From Brucella haematophila (lineage in GTDB: Bacteria > Pseudomonadota > Alphaproteobacteria > Rhizobiales > Rhizobiaceae): a DNA stretch of 64,000 bases. Positions 8,027 through 16,833 of this stretch are shown piece by piece; the first letter of the stretch is position 1, and each line of letters starts with the position of its first letter. The notes under the pieces were generated by a model. That model was given only the letters and a program-made list of their open reading frames with translations. It was not told where the DNA came from and ran no database searches. Position numbers and translations under genes: made by a program. Location of the stretch: the NCBI RefSeq assembly GCF_005938105.1, contig NZ_VCPE01000001.1:372001-436000 (forward strand), in the 5' to 3' direction.

Positions 8027-9070
8027 ATGAAGAAAATGGGAATCAGTACAGTAAGTAAAGCTGTGCTTGCTCTTGCAGTAAGCGGCTGGATGGCCAGTAC
8101 TGCATTGGCGGAAGATATCAAATCAATTGCTATTCTGGCCCCGGAAATGGGAACCGACATGGGCTGGAACCAGCAGGGCGTGGCCGCTGCCAAGGCCGCT
8201 GGCGAAGCTGCCGGTGTGAAGGTCGTGGTTGCGGAAAATCTCGGCTATGGCGACGTGCGCCCAACGCTGCGCGAGCTTGCCGAAGATGGCGCCGGTCTGC
8301 TGATCGCGCATGCTTCCGGCTACAACACGGCCGCGCCGGAAATCGGTGAGGAAATGAAGGTTCCTGTCGCGATTGTCGACAGCCCGGACAAGCTTTCCGC
8401 AGGCAAAGTGGCCGATTATACCGCTGCCGGTAGCGATGGTGCTTATCTCGCCGGTCGTCTCGCCGCCAAGGTCAGCCGCACCAAGGTCGTCGGTATCGTC
8501 GTTTCGGGTGAGCCGCCATCGTGGAACAACATGTCGGTTGCTTTTGCTCAGGGCGTGAAGGCCGAAAATCCGGCGGTTGAAGTTCGTTACGCTGTCATTG
8601 GACCAGCTGCCTATGCGGACGCCGCAGGCGGCAAGCGTGTGACGGAAACGGTTATCGCTTCCGGCGCGGACGTTATCTTCGGGCAGGGCAACGGTTCCAG
8701 CTTCGGCATGTTGCAGGCCGTTGAAACTACGCCTGCCACTGATGGCGGCAAGGCCTATTTCATCGACGTCATCGGCGACAAGAGCCCGATCGACAAGGGC
8801 TTCCTTCTGTCTTCTGTTATCTGGGATCTGAAACCCGTTTATGCGGCGATGATTCAGGACCTGAAAGACGGCAAGTACGGCAGCCACAACTATAATATCA
8901 AACTGGATGACGGCAGCCTGCGTCTTCTGAAGACCAAGAACATCCCGGACAATGTATGGAAGGAGATCGAAGATCTTCAGGCCAAGGTTGTCTCCGGCGA
9001 GATCAAGGTTGAGCCGAAGTTCGATGCCGACAGCGTGCATGCGTTGGTGAAAACGGTCGCTTCCAAGTAA
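8027..9070 (+). CDS. BMP-family ABC transporter substrate-binding protein
   Basis: 347 residues with a signal peptide (hydrophobic AVLALAVSGWMASTALA, cleavage near residue 25). The mature protein is of the basic membrane protein (BMP/Med) family, seen in AILAPEMGTDMGWNQQG and the VDSPDKLSAGKVADYTAAGSDGAYLAG region. Known members bind nucleosides, purines or related small molecules. GGGAAC lies upstream of the chosen ATG. It heads an importer operon with an ATPase and two permeases, and stands next to the transaminase cluster, so its ligand may be the substrate of that cluster. That link is inference. Confidence 0.9.
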   Translation: MKKMGISTVSKAVLALAVSGWMASTALAEDIKSIAILAPEMGTDMGWNQQGVAAAKAAGEAAGVKVVVAENLGYGDVRPTLRELAEDGAGLLIAHASGYNTAAPEIGEEMKVPVAIVDSPDKLSAGKVADYTAAGSDGAYLAGRLAAKVSRTKVVGIVVSGEPPSWNNMSVAFAQGVKAENPAVEVRYAVIGPAAYADAAGGKRVTETVIASGADVIFGQGNGSSFGMLQAVETTPATDGGKAYFIDVIGDKSPIDKGFLLSSVIWDLKPVYAAMIQDLKDGKYGSHNYNIKLDDGSLRLLKTKNIPDNVWKEIEDLQAKVVSGEIKVEPKFDADSVHALVKTVASK

Positions 9071-9092
9071 CCGGCTTGCTCAGGCATCGGCA

Positions 9093-9114
9093 CAGAAATC
9101 GGGTTCGATTTCTG
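9093..9114 (+). other. Intercistronic hairpin after the BMP binding-protein gene
   Basis: CAGAAATCG and CGATTTCTG pair perfectly around GGTT. With the second hairpin at 9155-9174 it fills the 176-bp gap between the binding-protein and ATPase genes. Such hairpins commonly protect or terminate the upstream message and raise binding-protein output. Confidence 0.55.
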
Positions 9115-9154
9115 AAAAGCAGGATGCATGGATAAAGCAGTGAGAGCGAATTTT

Positions 9155-9174
9155 GTGCGTCCGCAAGGACGCAC
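9155..9174 (+). other. Second intercistronic hairpin before the BMP importer ATPase
   Basis: GTGCGTCC and GGACGCAC pair perfectly around GCAA, a GNRA tetraloop in RNA. No T-run follows, so it looks more like an RNA-stability element than a terminator. Confidence 0.55.
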
Positions 9175-9246
9175 GGCGCTCGAATATCCGTCTCGTTGCT
9201 TCCGGGCATTGTCGTGATCCATCCGGTCGCGACGAGGCGGACTTCC

Positions 9247-10857
9247 ATGAAGGACAGTTTGATGCAGGCGACAACAGAAAAAGTAGTCCCTCTTCCATCA
9301 CACGCAATAAATTCTCCGGTCAGTTCTTCGGGCATGCCCTTTGTCGCTCTGCGCGGCATAACCAAGCGCTTTCCGGGTGTCGTCGCCAATAATAATGTCA
9401 GTACAGATATCTGGCCTGGAGAGGTTCATGTTCTCCTTGGCGAAAACGGCGCAGGTAAATCCACACTTGTCGGCATGCTGTCAGGGCTACAGCAGCCCGA
9501 TGATGGCTGGATTGAGGTGGATGGCGCACAGGTCAACATCACATCGCCCCGCCATGCCTTGTCGTTGGGGATCGGCACTGTGTTCCAGCATTCCATGCTG
9601 GTGCCGAGTTTGACGGTCGTCGACAATTTTACGCTGGGTGGTGCTTGGTGGCGGAAACCGGATCGCAGCGGCGTTGCGAAGCGTATCAACGAAACGGCAA
9701 GCCGCGTGGGGCTGCGGGTCGACCCTTTCGCGCTGGTCTCCAGCCTGTCGCTGGGCGAACGCCAGCAGGTGGAAATTCTGCGTGCCTTGATGCGCGGGAG
9801 CCGATGCCTGATCCTTGACGAAGCGACAGCCATGCTGACGCCAAACGAGGCCATATCGTTGGGGCAACTGATGCGGCGGCTCGTGGCGGAAGGGCTGGCG
9901 GTCATATTCATCACCCACAAGCTCAACGAAGCGCTTGCCTATGGCGACCGCATTTCCGTTCTGCGCCTTGGCAAGAACGCTGGTGCTATCGCGCCGGAAG
10001 AGCTGAAATCCCATACCGACGCGGAAAACACAGCCAATATCATCCAGCTCATGTTCGGTAATGCCGCCACGGGCGACGGTGAAACCGCGCCACGTGTCAG
10101 TCGCGATCTGGGGGCGACGGTACTGACGGTCGAAAAGCTGAATTCCAGCGCGGGGCGTATTCCGGTTCGCGATGTTTCGCTGACCATCCGTGCTCGGGAA
10201 GTTCTGGGAATTGCCGGGATCGACGGCAATGGCCAGAAGGAGCTGGCAGAAGCGCTTGCGGGTCAGGCTCCATCCGTTGGAAGCGTTCGTTTGCACGGAA
10301 CTGAAATCGGCGCGCTTTCGGTGGGTGAACGCCGCACGGCAGGGTTGCGCTACGTGACGGATGATCGTCTTGGCGAGGGAACGGTGGGCGCTTTCGCGGT
10401 CGCCACCAACTTTCTGCTGAAAGACATCGGCGCTGCGCCATTCTGGCGCAAAGGGCTCGAAAAACCGCAACAGATCCGCGCGCAGGCTGCCGAACATGTT
10501 CGCAATTTCGATATCCGCACGCCGGATGTCCAGACGCCGGTTGGCACTTTGTCGGGCGGCAATATCCAGAAGGTTCTGCTGGCGCGCGAACTGACGGGCG
10601 CAGCCGAAGCGGTGATTTTTGCAAAGCCGACCTATGGGCTCGACGTGAAAAACATTCGGGCCACCCGTCAGCGTATTCGCGATGCCGCAGATGCTGGCAA
10701 GGCGGTGTTGCTGATTTCCACCGATCTGGACGAGCTTCTGGAGCTTGCCGACAGAATAGCCGTGATCGACCAGGGCAGAGTGCTCGGCACGGTCCAAAAT
10801 GGAGCAGGCGCGCGCGATGCCATCGGCCGTCTGATGAGTACCGGAGAAGAAGAATGA
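9247..10857 (+). CDS. BMP-type ABC transporter ATP-binding protein (two ABC domains)
   Basis: About 536 residues with two fused nucleotide-binding domains. Domain 1 has Walker A GENGAGKST, signature LSLGERQQ and LILDEATAML. Domain 2 has a degenerate Walker A (GIDGNGQKEL), signature LSGGNIQK and FAKPTYGLD in place of a normal Walker B, a degeneracy common in this subfamily. It energises import with the permeases at 10854 and 11958. The start is uncertain: ATG at 9247 follows GAGGCGG, but the conserved region begins only near 9334. Its end overlaps the next gene by 4 bp. Confidence 0.9.
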   Translation: MKDSLMQATTEKVVPLPSHAINSPVSSSGMPFVALRGITKRFPGVVANNNVSTDIWPGEVHVLLGENGAGKSTLVGMLSGLQQPDDGWIEVDGAQVNITSPRHALSLGIGTVFQHSMLVPSLTVVDNFTLGGAWWRKPDRSGVAKRINETASRVGLRVDPFALVSSLSLGERQQVEILRALMRGSRCLILDEATAMLTPNEAISLGQLMRRLVAEGLAVIFITHKLNEALAYGDRISVLRLGKNAGAIAPEELKSHTDAENTANIIQLMFGNAATGDGETAPRVSRDLGATVLTVEKLNSSAGRIPVRDVSLTIRAREVLGIAGIDGNGQKELAEALAGQAPSVGSVRLHGTEIGALSVGERRTAGLRYVTDDRLGEGTVGAFAVATNFLLKDIGAAPFWRKGLEKPQQIRAQAAEHVRNFDIRTPDVQTPVGTLSGGNIQKVLLARELTGAAEAVIFAKPTYGLDVKNIRATRQRIRDAADAGKAVLLISTDLDELLELADRIAVIDQGRVLGTVQNGAGARDAIGRLMSTGEEE

Positions 10858-11945
10858 GCGATCAGCAAGCCGGCACGGCTGGGATGGCTGGACAGATGAC
10901 ACGTCCGCCTTTTTCCGCGTGGGGCAGAATCCTTGCCGTCAGCGTTGGACCGCTGGTCGCGGCCCTTGTACTGGGCGGGCTGATCCTGCTCGCCATGGGC
11001 GTCAATCCGCTGAGTTACTATGCCTATGTGGTCGAGCGGGGGATTTTATCGCCGTCCGGTCTATCGGCAACGCTGACCCGTATGGGACCGTTTCTGCTGA
11101 TCGCGGCAAGCCTGATCGTGGCTTTCCGTGCTGGCATCTGGAATCTTGGCGGCGACGGGCAGTTTCTTCTGGCTGCGGTGATTGTCGCGGCTACCACACC
11201 GCTTTTGCACACGGCCGGATTGCCAATCTGGCTCAACCTTGCTGTCGGTCTGGTAATTGGTCTGGCTGTTGGGGCGGTCTGGGGCCTGTTGCCTGCTATG
11301 CTGAAGGCGTGGCACGGGATCAATGAAATCATCACCACTTTGATGATGAGCTTCCTTGGTGTTTCGCTGGCCAATGTGCTGGTGAAGCTCGCTTTTCTCG
11401 ATCCGGCGACCACGACCCCGCAAACGCGCACGCTTCCGGTGGATGCGCGCTTGCCGAAACTGTTCGATACGACCATTTCATCGGGCCTGATCATCGGCCT
11501 CGTCGTTATCATCGCCATGCATCTGATGATGACGAAAACCTCGTTTGGCATGAAGCTGCGTCTGGTCGGGGCCAATCCGCGCGCTGCTGTTCATGCCGGT
11601 CTGTCGGTTCCGAAGCTGACCATCGCCGTCTTTGCCATTTCGGCGGGGCTTGCCGGGCTGTCCGGCGCCGTGGATATTCTGGGTACGCAAGGCAATGTCC
11701 GCGCGGACTGGAACCCGGCCTACAGCCTGACGGTGGTGCCGCTGGTTTTCCTTGCGCGGCTTAACGGCTTTGGCTCCATCGCCTATGTCTTCCTGTTTTC
11801 CGCCCTCACAATCGGTGGGGAAAGCGCAGCGCGTCGGCTTGGTGTCCCAAGCTTCTTCTCGCTCGTCATCGTGGCGCTGTTGCTGATTACGCTGGCGCTG
11901 GCGGAATATTTTGACAAGAATCGCCGTTACCGGGCGAAGGTCTGA
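10854..11945 (+). CDS. ABC transporter permease, BMP-type importer subunit 1
   Basis: 363 residues with about eight to ten membrane segments and the branched-chain amino acid/sugar permease fold (BPD_transp_2). IWNLGGDGQFLLAA and the coupling-loop region GANPRAAVHAGLSVPKL are typical of the nucleoside-type permeases that pair with BMP binding proteins. It overlaps the ATPase gene by 4 bp (ATGA), so assembly partners are translated together. Confidence 0.9.
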   Translation: MSDQQAGTAGMAGQMTRPPFSAWGRILAVSVGPLVAALVLGGLILLAMGVNPLSYYAYVVERGILSPSGLSATLTRMGPFLLIAASLIVAFRAGIWNLGGDGQFLLAAVIVAATTPLLHTAGLPIWLNLAVGLVIGLAVGAVWGLLPAMLKAWHGINEIITTLMMSFLGVSLANVLVKLAFLDPATTTPQTRTLPVDARLPKLFDTTISSGLIIGLVVIIAMHLMMTKTSFGMKLRLVGANPRAAVHAGLSVPKLTIAVFAISAGLAGLSGAVDILGTQGNVRADWNPAYSLTVVPLVFLARLNGFGSIAYVFLFSALTIGGESAARRLGVPSFFSLVIVALLLITLALAEYFDKNRRYRAKV

Positions 11946-11957
11946 GGACGAGAAAAT

Positions 11958-12890
11958 ATGGCGCTTTTTACGGAAAGTTTCATCATCACCCTGTTCCTCG
12001 GCGCAATCGCTGCGGGTACGCCACTTTTACTGGCCGGGCTTGGCGAGCAATTGTCGGAAAAGGCAGGTGTGCTGAATATCGGTCTCGAAGGCATGATGCT
12101 GGCCGGTGCCTATGCCGGTTTTCTGGTGGCATGGACCACCGGCAGCATGGGGCTGGGCTTTGTCGGCGGCATCGCTGCGGGCGCGTTTATCGCATCCTTC
12201 ATGGTGCTGTTTTGCGTGCGGCTCGGCCTCAATCAGATCGTCATCGGTATTGCCCTGACGCTCGCCGTGCAAGGTCTGACCGCACTCCTGCATTTCGTAC
12301 AGTTTTCGCAGACATATCCACGTCTGGACGGTGCTCCGAAATGGCCGGTCTGGCCTTTGTCCGAAATCCCCGTGCTGGGGCCAATCCTGTTCAACCATAA
12401 TCCGGTTGTCTATGTGGCGGTCATTCTGGTTGCGGTTTTCGCCTGGATTTACCGGATGACGCATCTCGGTACTGCCTTGCAGGCAGCTGGCGATAAACCG
12501 GCGGCGCTTGATGCAACCGGTGTGGATGTTGTCCGCACACGAAGTGTCGCGGTGCTGATAACGGGCGCATTGGCCGGTCTTGGCGGTGCCTTCATGTCGG
12601 TCGCAGTTGCGGGCGTGTTCATTCCGTTCATGAGCCATGGCAACGGCTTTATCGCTATCGTGCTTGCCATGCTGGCGCGCGGCAGGCCGCTATGGGTATT
12701 GGGCGGCGCATTGCTGTTTGGTGTCAGCCTGTCGCTGGCAACGGCATTGCAGGTTGCTGGTGTCAATGTGCCAACAGACGTGATCCAGATGTTGCCATTC
12801 GCCATGGTCATGCTGGTGCTGCTGATCGCTGGCCGTAAGGCAAGCTTGCCGCAGGCGCTGGGCGAAAGCTTCGTGCGCGGAGCACGCTGA
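11958..12890 (+). CDS. ABC transporter permease, BMP-type importer subunit 2
   Basis: 310 residues, the shorter partner of the permease pair. GAIAAGTPLLLAGLGEQLSE followed by AGVLNIGLEGMMLAGA is the hallmark of this subunit. Twelve bases separate it from the first permease, with GAGGACGAG as ribosome-binding region. It is the last gene of the importer operon, and a GC-rich hairpin follows. Confidence 0.9.
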   Translation: MALFTESFIITLFLGAIAAGTPLLLAGLGEQLSEKAGVLNIGLEGMMLAGAYAGFLVAWTTGSMGLGFVGGIAAGAFIASFMVLFCVRLGLNQIVIGIALTLAVQGLTALLHFVQFSQTYPRLDGAPKWPVWPLSEIPVLGPILFNHNPVVYVAVILVAVFAWIYRMTHLGTALQAAGDKPAALDATGVDVVRTRSVAVLITGALAGLGGAFMSVAVAGVFIPFMSHGNGFIAIVLAMLARGRPLWVLGGALLFGVSLSLATALQVAGVNVPTDVIQMLPFAMVMLVLLIAGRKASLPQALGESFVRGAR

Positions 12891-12925
12891 GCCAGACTTT
12901 CTGCACGCTGTGCAAAGCATAATTG

Positions 12926-12962
12926 AGGGGCCGGGGCATCACTTTGATGGTCCGGCCCTTTG
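12926..12962 (+). terminator. Terminator after the BMP importer operon
   Basis: GGGCCGG (near 12928) pairs with CCGGCCC (12952-12958), followed by TTTGTCCTT. It ends the importer operon. The remaining 12963-13181 should hold the ssuA promoter, which I could not place. Confidence 0.6.
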
Positions 12963-13181
12963 TCCTTGGATAGGTCGTTTTTTCCGCTCGCGGTTGTATT
13001 GCAACGCTTGGAAAAAATATCTGCCTGATTGCTCTTACGAACTTCCTTGCGCCAGAGCGACACGGCAGAAGTAAAGAATTTTCCCCAGACGGTATGAGGT
13101 TAGACGTTCGTTCCTGTGGCTGCGCTCAATTGCCTTTAACATAAGAACAACAGGCAACCGGTGTGTTCAGGAGCAGTATTG

Positions 13182-14135
13182 ATGCGCATTTCAAGACGTA
13201 AATTTGCAGGTCTTCTCGCCGGTGCAGCCGCATTACCATTGGTGGGCAGTGTGCCTGCTTTCGCGCAGGAAAAAGTGCTGCGTATCGGCTACCAGAAATA
13301 TGGCACGCTTGTTCTGCTCAAGGCGCGTGGCATTCTCGAAGAGAAGCTGAAAAAGATTGGCTTTGATGTGCGTTGGACCGAGTTTCCAGCGGGGCCGCAG
13401 CTTCTGGAAGCGCTGAATGTTGGTGCCGTCGATTTTGGCACCACTGGCGAAACGCCGCCAATCTTCGCGCAGGCGGCAGGTGCGCCGCTTGTTTATATCG
13501 CGCATGAACCTCCAGCACCCACCGGCGAGGCAATTCTGGTGCCAAAAGACAGCCCCATCAAGTCGGTCGCTGAGTTGAAGGGCAAGAATGTCGCGCTGAA
13601 TAAAGGCTCGAATGTTCACTATCTTCTGGTCAAGGCGCTGGAAGATGCCGGGCTTGCCTATACCGATATCAAAACCACCTTCCTGCCGCCCGCAGACGCA
13701 CGCGCCGCTTTCGAGCGCGGTGCAGTCGATGCATGGGTCATTTGGGATCCGTTTCAGGCGGCTGCGGAAATTGCCATTGAAGCGCGCGAATTGCGCAATG
13801 GCGAAGGCCTCGTGCCCAACCACCAGTTTTATCTTGGCGCGCAACCTTTCGTGGATGCGAACCCGGAAGCCATCGATATCGTCGTCGATGCGATTGCCGA
13901 AATCGATGACTGGATCAAGAACAACACGGCAACCGTCGCAGCCGAGCTTGCGCCTTCGGTCGGTATTCCGGAGAATGTTCTTGTCCGCGCCGTCGAGCGT
14001 CAGTCCTATGGCGTCAAGCCGCTTGACGCATCGGTTATCGCCCAGCAACAGGCAATTGCAGACACTTTCTTCAAACTCGGCCTCATTCCGAAGGAAATTT
14101 CCATTGCCGAGGTGACGCGCAAGGGAGCGGCCTGA
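13182..14135 (+). CDS. ssuA: Aliphatic sulfonate ABC transporter substrate-binding protein
   Basis: 317 residues of the SsuA/TauA periplasmic-binding family. The N-terminus carries a twin-arginine-like signal (SRRKFAG, then a hydrophobic stretch ending SVPAFAQ). Typical family segments are LLEALNVGAVDFGTTGETPPIFAQAA (substrate cleft) and the VDAWVIWDPFQAAAE strand. I start at 13182, 8 bp after AGGAG. Its stop overlaps the ssuC start by one base. No monooxygenase genes (ssuD, ssuE) are in the window, so desulfonation must be encoded elsewhere. Taurine or another sulfonate are alternatives to alkanesulfonates. Confidence 0.88.
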   Translation: MRISRRKFAGLLAGAAALPLVGSVPAFAQEKVLRIGYQKYGTLVLLKARGILEEKLKKIGFDVRWTEFPAGPQLLEALNVGAVDFGTTGETPPIFAQAAGAPLVYIAHEPPAPTGEAILVPKDSPIKSVAELKGKNVALNKGSNVHYLLVKALEDAGLAYTDIKTTFLPPADARAAFERGAVDAWVIWDPFQAAAEIAIEARELRNGEGLVPNHQFYLGAQPFVDANPEAIDIVVDAIAEIDDWIKNNTATVAAELAPSVGIPENVLVRAVERQSYGVKPLDASVIAQQQAIADTFFKLGLIPKEISIAEVTRKGAA

Positions 14136-14974
14136 TGGCGGATTCAACAATTTCCGGCTTTGCCGGAAAGAGCAGGACAGCCGACGGCCTGCGTTTCAAG
14201 ACACTCGGCAAGGCGCTCGCACCATGGGCGCTACCGATCGTTCTTGTGATCCTCTGGGAAGTTGCCGCGCGCACGGGTTTGATCACGGCGCGATTGATGC
14301 CTGCACCCAGCACGGTCGCGGCAGCGTTCTGGAAATCGCTGCTGGATGGCACGCTGATCTATCACACCTATATTTCGACGCAACGTGCCCTGATCGGTCT
14401 GGTTATCGGCGGTGGGCTGGGCTTTATCGCCGGTATCGTCAACGGTCTGTGGAAGCCCGCCGAAACCTTGCTCGACAGTACCTTGCAGATGCTGCGCAAC
14501 ATACCGCATCTGGCGCTTGTTCCGCTTGTCATCCTGTGGTTTGGCATCGACGAAACCGCCAAGATATTTCTGGTTTCCATCGGCGTTTTCTTCCCGATCT
14601 ATATCAACACGTTCTACGGTGTGCGAACCATCGATCCGCAATTGATCGAGATGGCGCATGTCTACGGATTGGATCGTAAGGCTCTGATCCAGCGAATTAT
14701 TTTGCCCGGCGCGCTGCCGTCGATCCTTGTAGGTCTGCGCTATGCTCTGGGCTTCATGTGGTTGACGCTGATCGTTGCCGAGACCATCTCCGCCACCAGC
14801 GGCATCGGTTACATGACCATGAATGCACGCGAATTTCTGATGACCGATGTGGTGCTGCTGGGCATCATCATCTATGCCCTTCTGGGCAAGGTGGCCGACA
14901 CGGCAACCCGTCTCATCGAAAAACGTGTGCTCGTCTGGCATCCGGCCTATCAGCCGGAAAAAGGCAAAAGCTGA
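14135..14974 (+). CDS. ssuC: Aliphatic sulfonate ABC transporter permease
   Basis: 279 residues with six predicted membrane segments and the BPD_transp_1 coupling motif in EMAHVYGLDRKALIQRIILPGALP. The N-terminal 30 residues are cytoplasmic and variable. It overlaps ssuA by one base and ssuB by one base (start of ssuB at 14974), so ssuACB is a tight operon. Confidence 0.9.
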   Translation: MADSTISGFAGKSRTADGLRFKTLGKALAPWALPIVLVILWEVAARTGLITARLMPAPSTVAAAFWKSLLDGTLIYHTYISTQRALIGLVIGGGLGFIAGIVNGLWKPAETLLDSTLQMLRNIPHLALVPLVILWFGIDETAKIFLVSIGVFFPIYINTFYGVRTIDPQLIEMAHVYGLDRKALIQRIILPGALPSILVGLRYALGFMWLTLIVAETISATSGIGYMTMNAREFLMTDVVLLGIIIYALLGKVADTATRLIEKRVLVWHPAYQPEKGKS

Positions 14975-15741
14975 TGGCCGCGGTTCAGGACACATATGAT
15001 GCGGAAGCGGTCGCTCATGGCGCGGATGCGAAGGGCGGATCGCCTATTTCGCTTTCCCATGTTGACCGTACATTCGGCAGCCTCAAAGTGTTGCGGCACT
15101 TCAATCTGGAGGTGCCATCCGGGCAGTTTCTGGCCGTTGTCGGGCGTTCCGGTGGTGGCAAGTCCACGCTTCTGCGCCTGATCTCAGGGCTGGATCTGCC
15201 TGATGGCGGGCGCGTAGCCGTTGGCGGAGAGGCGTTGACCGGTATCAGCCCGTCCGTGCGTCTGCTCTTTCAGGAAGCGCGGCTCGTGCCGTGGCAGCGT
15301 GTGACCGACAATGTGGGCATAGCGCGCGGTGAGAACTGGCGTGAGGCCGCACTTTCGGTTTTGTCCGATGTCGGGCTGGAAGGGCGCGGCAATGACTGGC
15401 CCTCCGTTCTGTCCGGCGGCCAGCGCCAGCGCGTGGCGCTCGCTAGGGCGCTGGTCAGTGATCCGAAAATTCTGCTGCTGGACGAACCTTTCGGCGCGCT
15501 TGATGCGCTGACACGGATCGAGATGCACCGTCTTCTGGAACGCATCTGGAGGGAGCGCGGCTTCACCACGGTGCTGATCACCCATGATGTGGCTGAAGCC
15601 GTGGCTCTTGCGGATCGTGTGATCGTGTTACGCGAGGGGTCCATTGCGCTCGATATCGACATTGATCTGGAGCGTCCTCGACGTGAGCTTGCCGACGCCC
15701 GCGCGATTGATTTGCAGAAGCAGATTTTGGACGCAGTCTAA
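14974..15741 (+). CDS. ssuB: Aliphatic sulfonate ABC transporter ATP-binding protein
   Basis: 255 residues with one ABC domain: Walker A GRSGGGKST, Q-loop LLFQEARLVPW, signature LSGGQRQRVALARA, Walker B LLLDEPFGALD and switch histidine in LITHDVAEA. The Q-loop wording is characteristic of nitrate/sulfonate/taurine importers. I start at the ATG at 14974 that overlaps the ssuC stop; the frame is open further upstream but that part is ssuC coding sequence. Confidence 0.92.
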   Translation: MAAVQDTYDAEAVAHGADAKGGSPISLSHVDRTFGSLKVLRHFNLEVPSGQFLAVVGRSGGGKSTLLRLISGLDLPDGGRVAVGGEALTGISPSVRLLFQEARLVPWQRVTDNVGIARGENWREAALSVLSDVGLEGRGNDWPSVLSGGQRQRVALARALVSDPKILLLDEPFGALDALTRIEMHRLLERIWRERGFTTVLITHDVAEAVALADRVIVLREGSIALDIDIDLERPRRELADARAIDLQKQILDAV

Positions 15742-15773
15742 GAGCCTGTTCCAAAAGTCGTCCTGTGGGGCTG

Positions 15774-15853
15774 CAAATGGCAATTTTCTGCATTCCGGTG
15801 CTCACGTACCCAAAAGTACGCTCCGCTCCGGTACTCGAAAATCACCATTTTCG
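15774..15853. repeat. Long imperfect inverted repeat, dispersed-element type
   Basis: Two arms of about 36 bp (15774-15809 and 15816-15853) pair imperfectly around CCAAAA; the innermost CGTAC/GTACG pairs perfectly. The layout, with CACGTAC and AGTACGCTCCGCTCCGGT, resembles palindromic intergenic repeats I associate with Brucella/Ochrobactrum genomes. It lies just after ssuB and could act as its terminator. From 15854 to 16030 I see only the operator-like sites described separately. Confidence 0.6.
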
Positions 15854-15991
15854 CACTCACATGCCGCTTTTTGATTCAGACTCTAAGCGATATCCCCCAA
15901 AACATGATATACAAACGCTGCGATCAGAATTGATCGCGGCGCGAAGCCTTGCTGGCTCTTGACAGCAACTGCGATATCGATAAATTCCAAC

Positions 15992-16002
15992 TGGACTAGT
16001 GG
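15992..16002. promoter_or_regulatory. Putative operator of the tetronate GntR regulator, copy 1
   Basis: TGGACTAGTGG lies 28 bp upstream of the chosen gntR start (16031) in a stretch rich in CCAGT/ACTGG half-sites. The related TGGACAAGTGGTCC occurs at 21674-21687. Repetition of TGGACWAGTGG at two promoters of related function suggests a regulator site. Confidence 0.45.
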
Positions 16003-16030
16003 AAAGACCAGTGGGTCAGTGGGAACTGCG

Positions 16031-16786
16031 TTGATCGTCGCACATAATCTTCTGCTCGATAAAAATACGGGTCTGGGGCGAAATCTGGAGCGACGCACCA
16101 TCAAGGATGTGATCGCCGACAAGATTGCCGCCCTGATTGCGTCCGGTTTGCTGGCGGTTGGTGATGAACTGCCGGGCGAGCGGGAACTGTCCGCAGCCCT
16201 TTCGGTCAGCCGTCAGACGGTGCGCAGCGCTATCCAAACGCTTGCTGCGCGTGGCGTGCTGGAAGTCTCGCACGGATCGCGCACGCGCGTTGCCAAGGCT
16301 GATCTTTCCGGTATGGCGGTTGGCATAACATCGCGGCTCAATGTCGATCTTTATGATGTTCATGCCGTACATGCGGCGCGGCTTCTGGTTGAGCAGCAGA
16401 TTGTCGGCGATGCCGCCGAGCGCATTTCGGACGAAGCGCTGGATATATTGCGCAGCTCGCTCAAAGCGCAGATCGACTGTCTGAACGACCCCGTGCGCTT
16501 TTTGATCTGTGACCGAGAGTTTCACGTCACGATCTATCGCGAATGCGGAAATCCGCTGCTCGCCGACATCGTAACCGATCTATACACCTATATGCTTGAG
16601 CATCGCCGACGTGCCGTCGCGCAGCCTGGCGCGATTGATGGCAGTTTTTCCGACCATCAGGCGATCCTGCAGGCGCTGGAAAAGCGCGACCGGAACGCAG
16701 CCATGGCGGCCTTCGCCGCACATGAAGAGCGGATTTACGTTTCAACGAAAAACTTGCTTGCCAAGGTGCGCGACAAGCGCGGTTGA
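16031..16786 (+). CDS. GntR-family transcriptional regulator (FadR/FCD type)
   Basis: About 251 residues with a winged helix (DELPGERELSAALSVSRQTVR, then LAARGVLEVSHGSRTRV) and an FCD ligand domain. There is no ATG near the expected N-terminus. I chose TTG at 16031 with GTGGGA upstream. The frame is open to a TTG at 15959, but that would place the operator-like TGGACTAGTGG inside the coding region. It directly precedes denD by 47 bp, so it is likely the local regulator of tetronate catabolism and autoregulated. Confidence 0.85.
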   Translation: MIVAHNLLLDKNTGLGRNLERRTIKDVIADKIAALIASGLLAVGDELPGERELSAALSVSRQTVRSAIQTLAARGVLEVSHGSRTRVAKADLSGMAVGITSRLNVDLYDVHAVHAARLLVEQQIVGDAAERISDEALDILRSSLKAQIDCLNDPVRFLICDREFHVTIYRECGNPLLADIVTDLYTYMLEHRRRAVAQPGAIDGSFSDHQAILQALEKRDRNAAMAAFAAHEERIYVSTKNLLAKVRDKRG

Positions 16787-16833
16787 GGGCGCTGGATGCG
16801 GGCAGCATCCGTGAATGGGAAAGGCAGAATTGC

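Noticed and set aside
9487-10902. 471-residue open frame on the minus strand
   Set aside because: Antisense of the BMP importer ATPase gene; no motif or ribosome-binding site.
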